Of a stretch of 64,000 nt of DNA, positions 37,782 to 51,955 are shown piece by piece (within the stretch, counting starts at the first letter, position 1; the number at the start of each line of letters is the position of its first letter). Below the pieces are notes generated by a model that was not told where the DNA came from, did no database searches, and was given only the letters and a program-made list of their open reading frames with translations. Location of the stretch: assembly GCF_004745635.1 (NCBI RefSeq), contig NZ_SRLB01000012.1, positions 1 to 64,000 on the forward strand. The letters are read 5' to 3'. The stretch comes from Methylobacterium nonmethylotrophicum (lineage in GTDB: Bacteria > Pseudomonadota > Alphaproteobacteria > Rhizobiales > Beijerinckiaceae). A program made the position numbers and the translations under genes.

Positions 37782-38321
37782 TCAAGGGCCGTCATGTCCG
37801 ATGAGGTCGGCGACGTGCGCGCCGGCCGGGTGTCCGGTCGCGGCGCGGTGGGCCGCCGAACAGGCCGCGTAACCGGGCCCGAACGTCGTCATGACGAGCT
37901 CGCGCCGACCGTCCCCGACCTCGCGGGTGGCCAGGAGCGCCCCGCCGCCAGGCCAAACCTCGGAACCGGGCGACGGCCCCGGGTCGGGCTCGCCGTAACG
38001 ACGGACGCCCTCGTCGCGGATGGCCTGGCGCGCCCGCGCGAACGCATCGCCGGCCAGGGGCAGGCCGACCCACACGACCTGCTGCAGTCCCTCCTCCCGG
38101 CAGACCACCAGCACGACCTCGGCGGTTTCCGGGCCGACGGCCGGCCGCCAGCCCCGCGGGTAGTGCAGCGCGGTCAGGTTCGCCTCCCGGCCCACCTTGA
38201 GCGGCCGCGGCACCGTCGCGACCGGTCCCCAGGCGAGGCCGAACGGCGCCTCGCCGGCAAGGGCCGCGCAGGACGGGGCGATGACGGCCGTCACCGCCGC
38301 CCAGCACCGGACGGTCCGCAT
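37782..38321 (-). CDS. Secreted hypothetical protein
   Basis: A 179-aa protein with a signal peptide (MRTVRCWAAVTAVIAPSCAA) and a single globular domain, no membrane segments. Two Cys (VVCREE and YAACSAA) may form a disulfide. It begins 4 bases after the czcA stop at 38326 on the same strand, so it belongs to the czcBA transcript. Function unknown; possibly an accessory periplasmic protein for the pump. Confidence 0.65.
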   Translation of the reverse strand: MRTVRCWAAVTAVIAPSCAALAGEAPFGLAWGPVATVPRPLKVGREANLTALHYPRGWRPAVGPETAEVVLVVCREEGLQQVVWVGLPLAGDAFARARQAIRDEGVRRYGEPDPGPSPGSEVWPGGGALLATREVGDGRRELVMTTFGPGYAACSAAHRAATGHPAGAHVADLIGHDGP

Positions 38322-38325
38322 CGGG

Positions 38326-41574
<3,249 letters not shown>

Positions 41575-41585
41575 GTCGCCCTCCC

Positions 41586-42998
41586 TCAATGGTCGTGGTC
41601 GGCTTCGCTCTTCCCGAGCTCGGCCTTGAGGAGGAAGGAGTTGGCGACCGCGATCTCCTCGCCGGCCCTCAGGCCGGCGGTGACTTCGTGGGAATCGTCG
41701 TCCGATCGTCCGAGCTCGACCTCGCGCTTCTCGAAGCCCTCCTCGGTGCGCACGAAGACCACGCGCTTGCCCTCGACGGTCTGCAGCGCCGACTTGGGGA
41801 TGCGCACCGGCACCTCGTCGCGCGCGATCTCGACCTCGGCGGTGACGAACGTGCCGGGCCGCCAGGCCATGTCCTTGTTCGGCAGGGCGACGATGACCCG
41901 GGCCGAGCGGGTTTCCTGGTTCAGGAACGGGCTGACGAAGATGACCTTGCCCTCCTCGTTCCGGCCGCCGCCCTCCCGGCTCGGCGTGACGACGACGCGG
42001 GCGCCCTCCTTCACCTGGCCAAGCTCGACCGTGGGGACGGAGAGCTCGATCCAGACCGCGGAGAGGTCGGCGACGGTGTAGACGTCGGACGGGTCGCCCT
42101 CCTTGCCCACCGCCGTGCCGACGTCGACCTTGCGCTCGACGACCCGGCCCGAGAGAGGCGAGCGCAGCTCGTACTGGCGCAGGGTGGAGGCGTTGGGCGT
42201 GGCCTCGTCCTGCTTGGCGAGCCTGGCCACCTCGGCGGCGTTCAGGCCGAGCGCCGAGAGCTTCTGGCGGGCGAGGTCCTGGCGCAGGGTGGCCTCGGTG
42301 TAGACGGCCTTGGCGTTCAGGTAGGCGGACTCGGCCGAGACGCGCTTGTCCCAGAGGGCCTGCTGCCGGTCGAAGTTGGTCTTCTCCAGGTCGGCGCGGA
42401 CGACGGCCGTGAGGTACTCGCTCTTGGCGTCGGCGACCTCGCGGCTGTCGAGGACGGCGACGACCTCGCCCTTCCGCACGGCGTCGCCGAGGCGCTTGCG
42501 CATCTCCGCCACGGTGCCGACGACCTTGGCCGGCACCCGGGCGATCCGGTCCATGTCCGGGGTGATGGTGCCGGGAACCAGCAGGTGCCGGGCAAGCGTC
42601 CCGCCCTCGACGGGCGCGACCTTGATGTCCTGTCCGGCTACCTGCTCGGGCCGCATCTTGATCACGCCCTCCTCGGCGTGTCCCTCGCCCTCCTCGTGCC
42701 CGTGGCCGCCATGGGCATGACCCTGCGCGGGAGCCGCCGCGGCTTTCCCGGGCTCCGCGGCGGGGGCGTGGCTCGCATGGTCGTGCCCGGCCTTTCCCGC
42801 CCCCTTGTCGTGATCGTGGCCGTCGCCATCCGCGTGCCTGGCCTCGGGAGCCTTGGCGGGCGGGCCGGTGAACGCGAGCAGGGTCGGCGGCACGCCCGCG
42901 GTGACGAGGGTGCCACGGACGAAGTCGGAGACGGCGGGCACGGCGGCACCGATGGCGATGCCGGCGGCCAGGAGGACCGCGGGGAGGAGGATGCGCAT
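41586..42998 (-). CDS. czcB: CzcB membrane-fusion protein with His-rich N-terminus
   Basis: A 470-aa periplasmic adaptor of the CzcA pump. After the N-terminal anchor (residues 3-25), residues about 50-115 form a His/Asp/Gly-rich zone (DGDGHDHDKG, HAHGGHGHEEGEGH) likely to bind zinc. The lipoyl/hairpin and beta-barrel regions follow (VPAKVVGTVAEMRKRLGD, SPLSGRVVERKVDVG), and the protein ends in ADHDH. Start at 42998 supported by AGGT and the membrane anchor. Co-transcribed with czcA. Confidence 0.9.
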   Translation of the reverse strand: MRILLPAVLLAAGIAIGAAVPAVSDFVRGTLVTAGVPPTLLAFTGPPAKAPEARHADGDGHDHDKGAGKAGHDHASHAPAAEPGKAAAAPAQGHAHGGHGHEEGEGHAEEGVIKMRPEQVAGQDIKVAPVEGGTLARHLLVPGTITPDMDRIARVPAKVVGTVAEMRKRLGDAVRKGEVVAVLDSREVADAKSEYLTAVVRADLEKTNFDRQQALWDKRVSAESAYLNAKAVYTEATLRQDLARQKLSALGLNAAEVARLAKQDEATPNASTLRQYELRSPLSGRVVERKVDVGTAVGKEGDPSDVYTVADLSAVWIELSVPTVELGQVKEGARVVVTPSREGGGRNEEGKVIFVSPFLNQETRSARVIVALPNKDMAWRPGTFVTAEVEIARDEVPVRIPKSALQTVEGKRVVFVRTEEGFEKREVELGRSDDDSHEVTAGLRAGEEIAVANSFLLKAELGKSEADHDH

Positions 42999-43125
42999 GG
43001 GACCTACTCGGACGGGCTTCCGGTCGGCGCCGAGGGCGCTCGCGGTCGGACCCGTGGTTCACGTGGGGAAGCCGGCGCCGGATATGGCGCAGGGCCGGGA
43101 CATGCGCCGCGAGGGCGCCGTCGCC

Positions 43126-43497
43126 TCACGTCCTGGGAGGTTCGGGCAGGCGGTCGGGGGCGATGGAGGAGGCCGTCTCGCTGACCCGGGCGTAGACAGG
43201 CGACATGGCTTCGAGGCAGGGCACGACGGGACTGCCCGCCACTGCCGGGGCGACCTGGTGGCAGCCGCAATGGAGGTGGCAAGCCAGCCCCGGATCGGTC
43301 GCGTCCGCGCCCGGCGCGGCGTCCGCCATCGAAACCTCGGTCACGGAGCGATGGCCTTGGTGGAACGCGATGTCGTCCGCGTATCCGGTGACCGGCGCGA
43401 CCAGGGACAGGGCGAGGACGAGCGCGAGCAGGCGGGCGGCAGCCGCCCACCATGCGCGTGCCGCCCGTCGGCGGCTATGCCCGTGTCCTGAACCCAT
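43126..43497 (-). CDS. Small secreted Cys/His protein upstream of czcBA
   Basis: A 123-aa protein with a strongly hydrophobic N-terminal segment after a basic lead (HSRRRAARAWW). The mature part has a Cys/His cluster (LACHLHCGCHQVAP) typical of small metal-island proteins such as DUF2946-type ones, though I cannot assign it firmly. It lies 127 bases before czcB on the same strand. Possibly a periplasmic metal sensor or buffer. Confidence 0.55.
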   Translation of the reverse strand: MGSGHGHSRRRAARAWWAAAARLLALVLALSLVAPVTGYADDIAFHQGHRSVTEVSMADAAPGADATDPGLACHLHCGCHQVAPAVAGSPVVPCLEAMSPVYARVSETASSIAPDRLPEPPRT

Positions 43498-43726
43498 CTC
43501 CGGCCTTATGTGCGATTCCCTCCGGATAACACAAGCCATCGCCGTGGCGCGTTGAACACGGCCTGAACGAAAGCTTCCCAGGTCCGGAAAGGTCATCCCT
43601 CGGCAAGGCCGGTACATGGCGATGCACGGAAGTAAATCTCATGACGCAAGGGCATTCGTGGCTCGTCGCGCAGTTGGCAGGCAGGCTAGCCCGCGATCCG
43701 TTGCTGGTCGGACCAGCACGGATACC

Positions 43727-43762
43727 GAGCCGAAAAAATCCCGGAACGGTTTTTTTCGGCTC
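43727..43762 (+). promoter_or_regulatory. Perfect 12-bp dyad between divergent genes
   Basis: GAGCCGAAAAAA and TTTTTTCGGCTC form a perfect 12-bp inverted repeat around a 12-base loop, about 40 bases before the His-rich protein gene (start 43802). It looks like a terminator but sits between two gene starts, so it may be an operator or 5' leader hairpin. The rest of 43498-43801 shows nothing else. Confidence 0.5.
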
Positions 43763-43801
43763 GCGCATTCTCTGCCCAACCTCGAAACCAGGAGACCTTC
43801 G

Positions 43802-44041
43802 ATGAAGATCACGATTGCCGCCCTGGCCGCCTCCGCCGCCCTGGCCCTCGCGCCGGTCGGCGCGTTCGCCCAGCACGTGGACGTCGGTCCGGGCGGCGTG
43901 TCGGTCCACGGCGACCACCATCGTCACGACGTCGAGCACACCCACGGCACCGTCGTGCGGGAGCACCACGAACGCCCGGTCGTGCACGAGCACCATCACG
44001 ACGTCCACGAGCACACGGTCGTCGAAGAGCATCGCCACTGA
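43802..44041 (+). CDS. Secreted His-rich small protein
   Basis: A 79-aa protein: signal peptide ending GAFAQ, then a His-dominated mature region (GDHHRHDVEHTHG, VVHEHHHDVHEH) ending in EEHRH. It should bind several Zn2+, Ni2+ or Cu2+ ions in the periplasm. AGGAGA precedes the start. A strong hairpin terminator follows the stop directly. It is one of two clear His-rich peptides (the next gene is the other), with a possible third at 36463. Confidence 0.75.
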   Translation: MKITIAALAASAALALAPVGAFAQHVDVGPGGVSVHGDHHRHDVEHTHGTVVREHHERPVVHEHHHDVHEHTVVEEHRH

Positions 44042-44046
44042 GGCCG

Positions 44047-44092
44047 CCGAAGGGGTTGCGGACCAGGGAAGCCCGGTCCGCGGCCCCTTCGG
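44047..44092 (+). terminator. Strong hairpin terminator
   Basis: CCGAAGGGG-TT-GCGGACC pairs with GGTCCGC-GG-CCCCTTCGG, an 18-bp stem with two T-G wobbles and a 10-base loop, followed by TTT. It ends the His-rich gene transcript. Confidence 0.8.
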
Positions 44093-44198
44093 TTTCCCGG
44101 ACCCTCGAAGGTTACCGCTCCCTGAACGGCTATCTCAGGGTGCGTTCAATCGGGGCGTCGCAAGGTGACCGTGACCTGAGACACCTTCGGAGCGACAC

Positions 44199-44429
44199 AT
44201 GAGGACGATCCTCGCCGGCCTTGCGGCGGCCCTGATCCTCGCGCCGGCCGCGGCCTCCGCCCAATACTACGAGGGCGGCTACGGGTATCGGCGCCCGCAC
44301 GACCACGTCGACGTTTACCGCCACGGCGACCATGACGACGTCGTCGTCCGGCACTACCATCAGCGCCGCTACGATGAACGCCGCCCCTACTGGGACAGGC
44401 CCCACCACCATCACCACGACGACGACTGA
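44199..44429 (+). CDS. Secreted Tyr/His/Asp-rich small protein
   Basis: A 76-aa protein: signal peptide ending ASAQ, then a mature part rich in Tyr, His, Arg and Asp (YYEGGYGYRRPHDHVDVYRH) with a His/Asp tail (PHHHHHDDD). GGAG lies 7 bases upstream. Probably a periplasmic metal buffer. Convergent with the CDF gene at 44441-45418, whose stop is 12 bases away. Confidence 0.7.
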   Translation: MRTILAGLAAALILAPAAASAQYYEGGYGYRRPHDHVDVYRHGDHDDVVVRHYHQRRYDERRPYWDRPHHHHHDDD

Positions 44430-44440
44430 GCCGACCGGCC

Positions 44441-45418
44441 TCAGACTACGTGGTCGGGCGCCAGCACACAGGGGGTGGAGGCGTCGGTCTCCACCTGCAG
44501 GGTGGCGTGCCCGATCCCGAAGCGCTCCTTCAGGTCCGCGGCGGTCCGGAGCAGGAACGCGTCGCCCGGGTGGCCGCCCGGCATCAGGACGTGGGCGGTC
44601 ATCGCGACGTCGGTCGTGCTGATTGACCAGACGTGGAGGTCGTGCAGGCCGGCGACGCCGGGCTGACCCTCCAGGAACGACCGGACCCGCGCCAGCTCGA
44701 TGCCCGGCGGCACCGCGTCGAGCGACATGCTCAGCGAGCCCGTGAGCAGGCCCCAGGTCCCCCAGACGATCACCGCGTTGATGGCCAGGGTCACGGCGGG
44801 GTCGAGCCAGGTCCAGCCGGTCAGCAGAATGACGAGGCCGGCCACCACCACGCCGGCGGAGACCAGCGCGTCGGCGGCCATGTGCATGAACGCGCCGCGC
44901 ACGTTCAGGTCGCCCTTGCGGCCGGACGCGAACAGCCAGGCGCAGACGCCGTTGAGCACGATGCCGATGGCCGCGACGGCCATGACCGTCTTCCCGGCGA
45001 CCGGCTCCGGCTCGACCAGGCGCTGGATGGCCTCCCAGGACAGGCCGCCGACGACGACCAGCAGGAACACCGCGTTGAACAGGGCCGCCAGGATTGACGA
45101 GCTGCCGAGCCCGTAGGTGAACCGCGCGGTCGGCGCGCGCCTCGCGAGCACGGTGGCCGCCCAGGCCACGCCGAGGCCGAGCACGTCGGACATGTTGTGC
45201 CCCGCGTCGGCGAGCAGGGCGACCGAGTGGCCCAGCAAGCCGAAGACCACCTCCGCGACCACGAACGCGAGGTTCAGGCCGATGCCGATGACGAAAGCCT
45301 TACCGAAGTTCGCGGGCGCATGGACGTGGCCGAGGCCGCCGTGACCGTGGCCGTGGTGGTCGTGCCCGTGCTCGCCATGCTCATGATCGTGACCGTGGTG
45401 GTCGTGGTTTCCCGTCAT
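44441..45418 (-). CDS. czcD: CDF-family zinc/cobalt exporter (CzcD-like)
   Basis: A 325-aa cation diffusion facilitator with a very His-rich N-terminus (NHDHHGHDHEHGEHGHDHHG) and the canonical paired metal site HNMSD (TM2) and HMAAD (TM5), so zinc is a likely substrate. Six membrane segments and a cytosolic C-terminal domain. ATG 45418 is supported by GAGGG 7 bases upstream; an upstream in-frame start is less likely. It carries its own CadR-type promoter at 45467-45497. Confidence 0.9.
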   Translation of the reverse strand: MTGNHDHHGHDHEHGEHGHDHHGHGHGGLGHVHAPANFGKAFVIGIGLNLAFVVAEVVFGLLGHSVALLADAGHNMSDVLGLGVAWAATVLARRAPTARFTYGLGSSSILAALFNAVFLLVVVGGLSWEAIQRLVEPEPVAGKTVMAVAAIGIVLNGVCAWLFASGRKGDLNVRGAFMHMAADALVSAGVVVAGLVILLTGWTWLDPAVTLAINAVIVWGTWGLLTGSLSMSLDAVPPGIELARVRSFLEGQPGVAGLHDLHVWSISTTDVAMTAHVLMPGGHPGDAFLLRTAADLKERFGIGHATLQVETDASTPCVLAPDHVV

Positions 45419-45466
45419 CGCCGACCCTCTTGCCCCGGGCCCCATCCGGCCCCGATGCATCCGGGG

Positions 45467-45497
45467 CGCCTAACTCCTCTAGCCGCTGGAGGAGCAA
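45467..45497 (-). promoter_or_regulatory. MerR/CadR-type promoter of the CDF gene
   Basis: Minus strand: TTGCTC (-35, 45492-45497), 19-base spacer, TAGGCG (-10, 45467-45472). The spacer carries CTCCTCCAGCGGCTAGAGGAG. Nearly the same dyad drives zntA, so one regulator probably controls both. Confidence 0.7.
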
Positions 45498-45533
45498 GGC
45501 GCCGTCGCGGGGTGGAATGCCGCACCCTGCCGT

Positions 45534-45956
45534 TCAGTGCCGCTCGTGCAGGCATTCGCCGTGGTCGGCCAGCACTTCGATGATGCGGCATTCCCGGACG
45601 TGCCCGCCCGAGCACTGCTCGACCATGGCCTGGACCTCCTGCCTGAGCCCGGTGAGCCGCGCGATCCGGTCGTCGATGTCGGCGAGGTGCTTGCGCGCGA
45701 TGGCGTCGGCCTCGCCGCATGGGCGGTCGGGCTGGCCGGCGAGGTCGAGCAGGGCCTGGATGTCCTCGATCTCGAAACCGAGCTCACGTGCATGCCGGAT
45801 GAACCGCAGGCGGCGCACGTCGGCCTCGCCGTAGCTGCGCCGGTTGCCCTCCGTGCGCTCCGGGGTCGGGAGCAGGCCCCGCTCCTCGTAGAACCGGATC
45901 GTCGTGACCTTCACCGCCGTGCGGCGCGACAACTCCCCGATGGCGATGGGCCTCAT
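45534..45956 (-). CDS. cadR: CadR/ZntR-like MerR-family regulator (Zn/Cd/Pb)
   Basis: A 140-aa MerR activator: winged helix (MRPIAIGELSRRTAVKVTTI), dimer helix, and metal ligands Cys in RPCGEAD (the ZntR Cys79 position) plus QCSGGHVREC in the loop. A C-terminal ECLHERH adds ligands, as in CadR. AGGAG lies 8 bases before ATG 45956. Divergent from zntA, sharing the promoter region, so it should activate zntA and the CDF gene when Zn/Cd/Pb rises. Confidence 0.88.
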   Translation of the reverse strand: MRPIAIGELSRRTAVKVTTIRFYEERGLLPTPERTEGNRRSYGEADVRRLRFIRHARELGFEIEDIQALLDLAGQPDRPCGEADAIARKHLADIDDRIARLTGLRQEVQAMVEQCSGGHVRECRIIEVLADHGECLHERH

Positions 45957-45961
45957 GCCGC

Positions 45962-45992
45962 TTGCTCCTCTAGTCGCTGGAGGAAGTAGGGT
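45962..45992 (+). promoter_or_regulatory. MerR/CadR-type promoter of zntA
   Basis: TTGCTC (-35, 45962), a 19-base spacer with dyad CTCCTCTAGTCGCTGGAGGA, and TAGGGT (-10, 45987). Matches the site before the CDF gene in architecture and sequence. It lies between cadR and zntA. Confidence 0.75.
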
Positions 45993-46020
45993 CTCCCGAA
46001 CGATAAGGAAGGCACCTGTC

Positions 46021-48156
<2,136 letters not shown>

Positions 48157-48193
48157 TGACGTCCGCTCAACGAGAGTTTGCAAGCCTAAGGGT

Positions 48194-48378
48194 GTGCTCG
48201 CGGCGCTCAGCGTGAAGCACGTGGCGAGCCGCTGGTCCGGGTTCGGCGCCTTCGCCCGGCGGGCCCCTACGCCTCGGCCGCGCTCATCGTGCTGGTCGGC
48301 CTCTACACCGGCTGGCTCGGCTGGGAGGGTATCGCGCACGGCCATCAAGCGGCGAGCCTCGGTCGGTCCATCGGCTGA
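48194..48378 (+). pseudogene. Nickel/cobalt exporter (RcnA/NreB-like) C-terminal relic
   Basis: The fragment reads LAALSVKHVASRWSGFGAFA, then after a one-base shift near 48265 continues as YASAALIVLVGLYTGWLGWE and IAHGHQAASLGRSIG. This resembles the last membrane span of RcnA-like exporters. Only about 60 codons remain. A trace of a former Ni/Co resistance gene. Confidence 0.5.
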
Positions 48379-48557
48379 CCGGTGATGCGCGGCGCGCTGC
48401 CTTGAGGGTGCGGTGCATCCATCCGGGCGCACATCGCCATCGCCGTCACAGGCGCCCTCGGCGTCGCGTATCTTTCCGTCGGACGAGCGCCCGGCTTCCG
48501 GGCTGACGGGCCGAATCACCCCCTCAAAGAACGAACGTGGCCGCCGACTTTCGACGC

Positions 48558-48622
48558 CGGCCACGTGTGCTCTAGGTTGTGACAGTGCGGAACTTTGATC
48601 TCGCGCAGCGCAACACTGAGTT
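48558..48622 (+). repeat. Diverged repeat, copy 2 (mate near 34.0 kb)
   Basis: CGGCCACGTGTGCTCTAGGTT, then GCGCAGCGCAACACTGAG, matches the block at 33978-34050 in the same orientation with about two thirds identity by eye. Probably an old non-coding or pseudogene repeat. Confidence 0.4.
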
Positions 48623-49067
48623 GGCTACCAGCGTGATCCTCGCCGCGGCGGTAGCAGAAGTCGCCGAGGTGCCGGACGGTGTCATCGGTGCCCACAGCGG
48701 CATTCCGGTTCGCAATCAGCGTCTCGTCGTGCTCCTCTATGGAGGCGAACGGGCGGCGGTTGGGAATCCGCTCGTCGAGAATGGCTTGACGGGTCGAAGC
48801 GGTGGTCGCTCGACCACGGGACCCTGGATGGCATCGAGCCTCGCGGGTGCGGAGGCTCGGCACGCGGCGGCACTCCGGCGGTCAGGCAGATGGGTGCTCA
48901 GGCGCGGGTTTCATGACGGTGCGTCCTGGAGGGTGGCGGCCGCGTCCCGCGCGTGATGGCGAAGCAACCCCGGGGCGCCGGGATTCGCGAAGGTGCGCCG
49001 CCGGGACGGTGCCGGAGGCCGTTCGGACCCGCCGGGCAGACGCCTCGGAAACGCGACTCGTCGGCGA

Positions 49068-49093
49068 GGTATCGGGTAGCGCTACCCGATACC
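49068..49093. repeat. Perfect 26-bp palindrome (left of ABC-3C-like cassette)
   Basis: GGTATCGGGTAGC followed directly by GCTACCCGATACC, each the reverse complement of the other. A related, imperfect palindrome lies at 53938-53963, right after the cassette's last gene. Could be an operator, a recombination site or a hairpin. Confidence 0.75.
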
Positions 49094-49294
49094 CTACGCG
49101 CGAACGAACCGGAACCACTGCCGGGCCGTTGTGTCACCTGTCCGGCCTGGTCCCGTCGAGCGTCGATGGCCGCGAGGCGGTCTGGAAGCCGGTGACTCGG
49201 CGGGCTAGCTTTCCGGCGATACGGGAATTCGGCGCCGGCCGGCGCACGCCTCGTCACCGACGTGACCTGGCCTCCACGACCCTGAGCGACCACG

Positions 49295-49972
49295 ATGGAC
49301 GGGCAGCCCGAGACCACCACGAGCCCCGGCGCCGCCCGTCCTGCGCAGGGCGGACCGGCCAGGCCGCAGGTCGGGTTCCACCATCGCGACGCGGTGCGCC
49401 TGCTGTACATCCTGGCGCTCGGGAGCGAGGAAGCCGTACATGACGGCCGCATCTTCAAGGGCGAGAAGCGGGCCATGGCCATCGACTTCCTCGTCCGCTA
49501 CCCGGATTACCTAGCCGACGAATTGCTGACCCGCTTCGAGGCCGAGGGCGATCCTGCCGCCCTGGAAGCCGCTTCCGACATCTTCGACGCCGACGAGCCG
49601 GACCTTCGCACGGTCGCGATGGTCCGCTGGCGCCGCGGTGCCTTCCAGAACATCGAGATGCCGCTCTCGATCCTCGCGGCGCATGGCCTGGTGCGTCCGC
49701 TGAAGCAGACCGCCGGACAGCGCCGGCACGACTTCATGGTCCTTCCGGCCGCTTTCTCGTTCATCGAACGGATCGAGCGGGAGCAGCCGAGCCTTCGCTG
49801 GTACAGGTCTCGCGTCGAGCTGGTGATGACGCTGGCCGGCTTCCGGAGCGGCTCCGACCTCAAGGGCGACCAGTACCTCCATCCCGAGTACCGCGACGCT
49901 CGCCACGGGACCGAGATCCCGTCCATCAAGGAGCGCGTCCTGGCTCGGCTCCAGAGCCTCAGGGGACGATGA
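49295..49972 (+). CDS. Middle-component-like protein of second ABC-3C-type operon
   Basis: 225 aa, cytoplasmic. After a Pro/Ala-rich lead, the block GEKRAMAIDFLVRYPDYLAD near residue 55 resembles middle components of ABC-3C systems (memory of the pattern, not searched). The rest is helical. Its stop overlaps the start of the ATPase (ATGATGA), indicating tight coupling. First gene of the second defence-like operon and different in sequence from the middle gene at 8578. Confidence 0.55.
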   Translation: MDGQPETTTSPGAARPAQGGPARPQVGFHHRDAVRLLYILALGSEEAVHDGRIFKGEKRAMAIDFLVRYPDYLADELLTRFEAEGDPAALEAASDIFDADEPDLRTVAMVRWRRGAFQNIEMPLSILAAHGLVRPLKQTAGQRRHDFMVLPAAFSFIERIEREQPSLRWYRSRVELVMTLAGFRSGSDLKGDQYLHPEYRDARHGTEIPSIKERVLARLQSLRGR

Positions 49973-51945
49973 TGACGCAAGCCACGGCCGCGGAGTGGAT
50001 CGAGGCCATCGCCGGCAAGGCATCCCTGCCGGTGGCCGTCGTGCAGGAGGCGCTCGACAGGCACGCCGTCGAGCCGCAATCCACGCTGCCCCGCAGGAAG
50101 AGCCTGCGCGTCCGCTCCGTCACGCTGGAGGGCGTGAAGGAGGGCACCGCCGCCGACGGCCCGTTCGACCAAACCTTCACCTTCGGTCCCGGGCTCTGGG
50201 CCATCGTGTCGGACGAGAACTTCCGCGGGAAGTCGACGCTCCTGAACATGATCCAGGGAGGCATCCGCGGGGACATCCACGAGCGCGTGAAGCCGGACGT
50301 GTGGCGGTGGCTCAGCAAGGCCGAGATCGTCTTCGAGGCCAACGGCATCGGCCACCGCGTCCTCGTCACGAAGGAGGCGGGCGATCCCGACAAGGACGCA
50401 GCCGCCACCTTCGCCCGCGAGCAGGAAGGGGGCTGGTTCGTCCTGTACGAAGGTACGGTCGGAAAACCCCTCGAACGGGCGGTCGAGGACGCCATGCTGG
50501 CGGAGTTCGGCTTCGCGAGGTTCCACGCCCACAACAAGAAGGACGGCAGTCACACCCACGGCTGGCAGGTCATCGCCTCGGCGCTGTTCGTCAACGGCCC
50601 GGGCGAGGCGGTGTTCGGCGAGTTGCTCGTCGACGCCATCCCCCTCAGGCTGCTGCAGATGTTCATGGGCCTGCCGTGGGTCAGCACCTACACGGCGGCA
50701 TCCACGGCGCTGAAGCGGCTGAGGACAACGAAGGCCGAGAGGCTCAGCCCGTCCAAGGGCCTCAAGGACCGCCTCCAGGCCAGGCTCGGGACGGTGGAGG
50801 ACGCCCTGGCTGCCGCCCGTGGCCGGGTCCGCCCCGGCCCGGACCGCGGCGTCCTGCGAGCCCGGATGCTGGAGATGGACGGGCGGCTTCTCGCCCTGCG
50901 CGAAAGAGTGGAGGCGACCCGGCGGGAGACGTTCAGGCTGGAGAGGCAGCTGCAGGGAGCGACGACCGTGCTCCTCGACACGCGCAGGGCCCTGCAGCAG
51001 CTCAAGGACGACCGCGCGGCGGGCGTGGTGCTCCGCACCTTGCGTCCCGTCTGCTGCCCGTCATGCGACACCGGGATCGACCACGACCGGCACGCCAGGG
51101 CGACGGACGGCTCGACCTGCGCCCTGTGCGGCACCCGCCAGACGCCGGCCGAGGACGAGGACGGCCTCAGGTTGGAAGAGCTCCAGCGCGACGCCGACGA
51201 CGTTGCGGCGAACGTCGCCGAACTGCGCGCCCAGGCGACCGAGGCGCAGGCGTCGCAACGCGGGGCCGAGGCGGAGCTGTCCCGTGCAATCGCATCGTCG
51301 CGCGCCCTCGAAGCCGCGTTGAGAACCGAGGGTTCGGCCGACCTGGAATTGGAGATCCGGGGTCTTGAGGCGCAACGCGAGCAACTCCTGGCCCTGATCG
51401 CGGCCGAGGAAGAGGAGGCCGAGGACGAGGCCGCCGACGCGGCCGGCGCCCATGACGAGGCGGTGCTGAAGGCCGCCGAGGAGGTGACCAAGGACCTCTA
51501 CGACGGACTCGCGCGGGAGATCCTCGCCGACGTATCGAAGGAGATCACGCAACTGTCGCGTTCCTTTGGCGTCCAGAACATCGAGAGCATGGACTGGGGC
51601 ACCGGGGGCGCGATGCGGATCGTGCAGGGAAGGGCCCAGACCAGCTTCGGGAAGCTGTCGCCGGGCGAGAACCTCCGCGTGCGCATCGCGGCGGCGCTCG
51701 CCGTGATCGAGGTGGCCCGGCAACGCATGTACGGCCGGCACCCGGGACTGCTGGTGCTGGACAGCCCTGGCGCGCAGGAGATGGCGCCCGCCGACTTCGC
51801 CGCGTTGCTGTCGCGCGTGCACGGGGCTATCGAGAGCGCGGGAGACATCCAGATCATCGTCGGCGCCCGCGCGGAGCCGGCGCTCCTCGATGTTGTCCCT
51901 TGCGATCACGTGACCCACGCTCAGGGCGAGCGATTCCTTTTCTGA
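49969..51945 (+). CDS. SMC/RecF-like ABC ATPase of second operon
   Basis: 658 aa. The Walker A region is unusual (SDENFRGKSTLLNMI, about residues 80-94): GKST is kept but the leading Gly is not. A coiled-coil middle contains a zinc-hook-like pair of CxxC motifs (CPSC about 363, CALC about 384). The C-terminal lobe has the signature LSPGEN (about 562) and Walker B LLVLDSP (about 593). ATG 49969 overlaps the upstream stop; ATG 49972 also does. Probably the DNA-sensing ATPase of the system. Confidence 0.82.
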   Translation: MMTQATAAEWIEAIAGKASLPVAVVQEALDRHAVEPQSTLPRRKSLRVRSVTLEGVKEGTAADGPFDQTFTFGPGLWAIVSDENFRGKSTLLNMIQGGIRGDIHERVKPDVWRWLSKAEIVFEANGIGHRVLVTKEAGDPDKDAAATFAREQEGGWFVLYEGTVGKPLERAVEDAMLAEFGFARFHAHNKKDGSHTHGWQVIASALFVNGPGEAVFGELLVDAIPLRLLQMFMGLPWVSTYTAASTALKRLRTTKAERLSPSKGLKDRLQARLGTVEDALAAARGRVRPGPDRGVLRARMLEMDGRLLALRERVEATRRETFRLERQLQGATTVLLDTRRALQQLKDDRAAGVVLRTLRPVCCPSCDTGIDHDRHARATDGSTCALCGTRQTPAEDEDGLRLEELQRDADDVAANVAELRAQATEAQASQRGAEAELSRAIASSRALEAALRTEGSADLELEIRGLEAQREQLLALIAAEEEEAEDEAADAAGAHDEAVLKAAEEVTKDLYDGLAREILADVSKEITQLSRSFGVQNIESMDWGTGGAMRIVQGRAQTSFGKLSPGENLRVRIAAALAVIEVARQRMYGRHPGLLVLDSPGAQEMAPADFAALLSRVHGAIESAGDIQIIVGARAEPALLDVVPCDHVTHAQGERFLF

Positions 51946-51955
51946 GCCTAGCGCC

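Larger units (their letters stand above)
48379..49294. other. Long intergenic region
   Basis: About 900 bases with no supportable gene. It contains the diverged repeat copy 2 (48558-48622) and the perfect 26-bp palindrome (49068-49093). Open frames on both strands lack ribosome sites and protein character. Confidence 0.5.

Noticed and set aside
41575..43062. Apparent N-terminal extension of czcA by almost 500 codons
   Set aside because: The frame overlies czcB; true RND N-terminus and GGAGG mark ATG 41574.
48579..48956. Plus-strand 125-codon frame
   Set aside because: No ribosome site; lies over the diverged repeat and is not protein-like.
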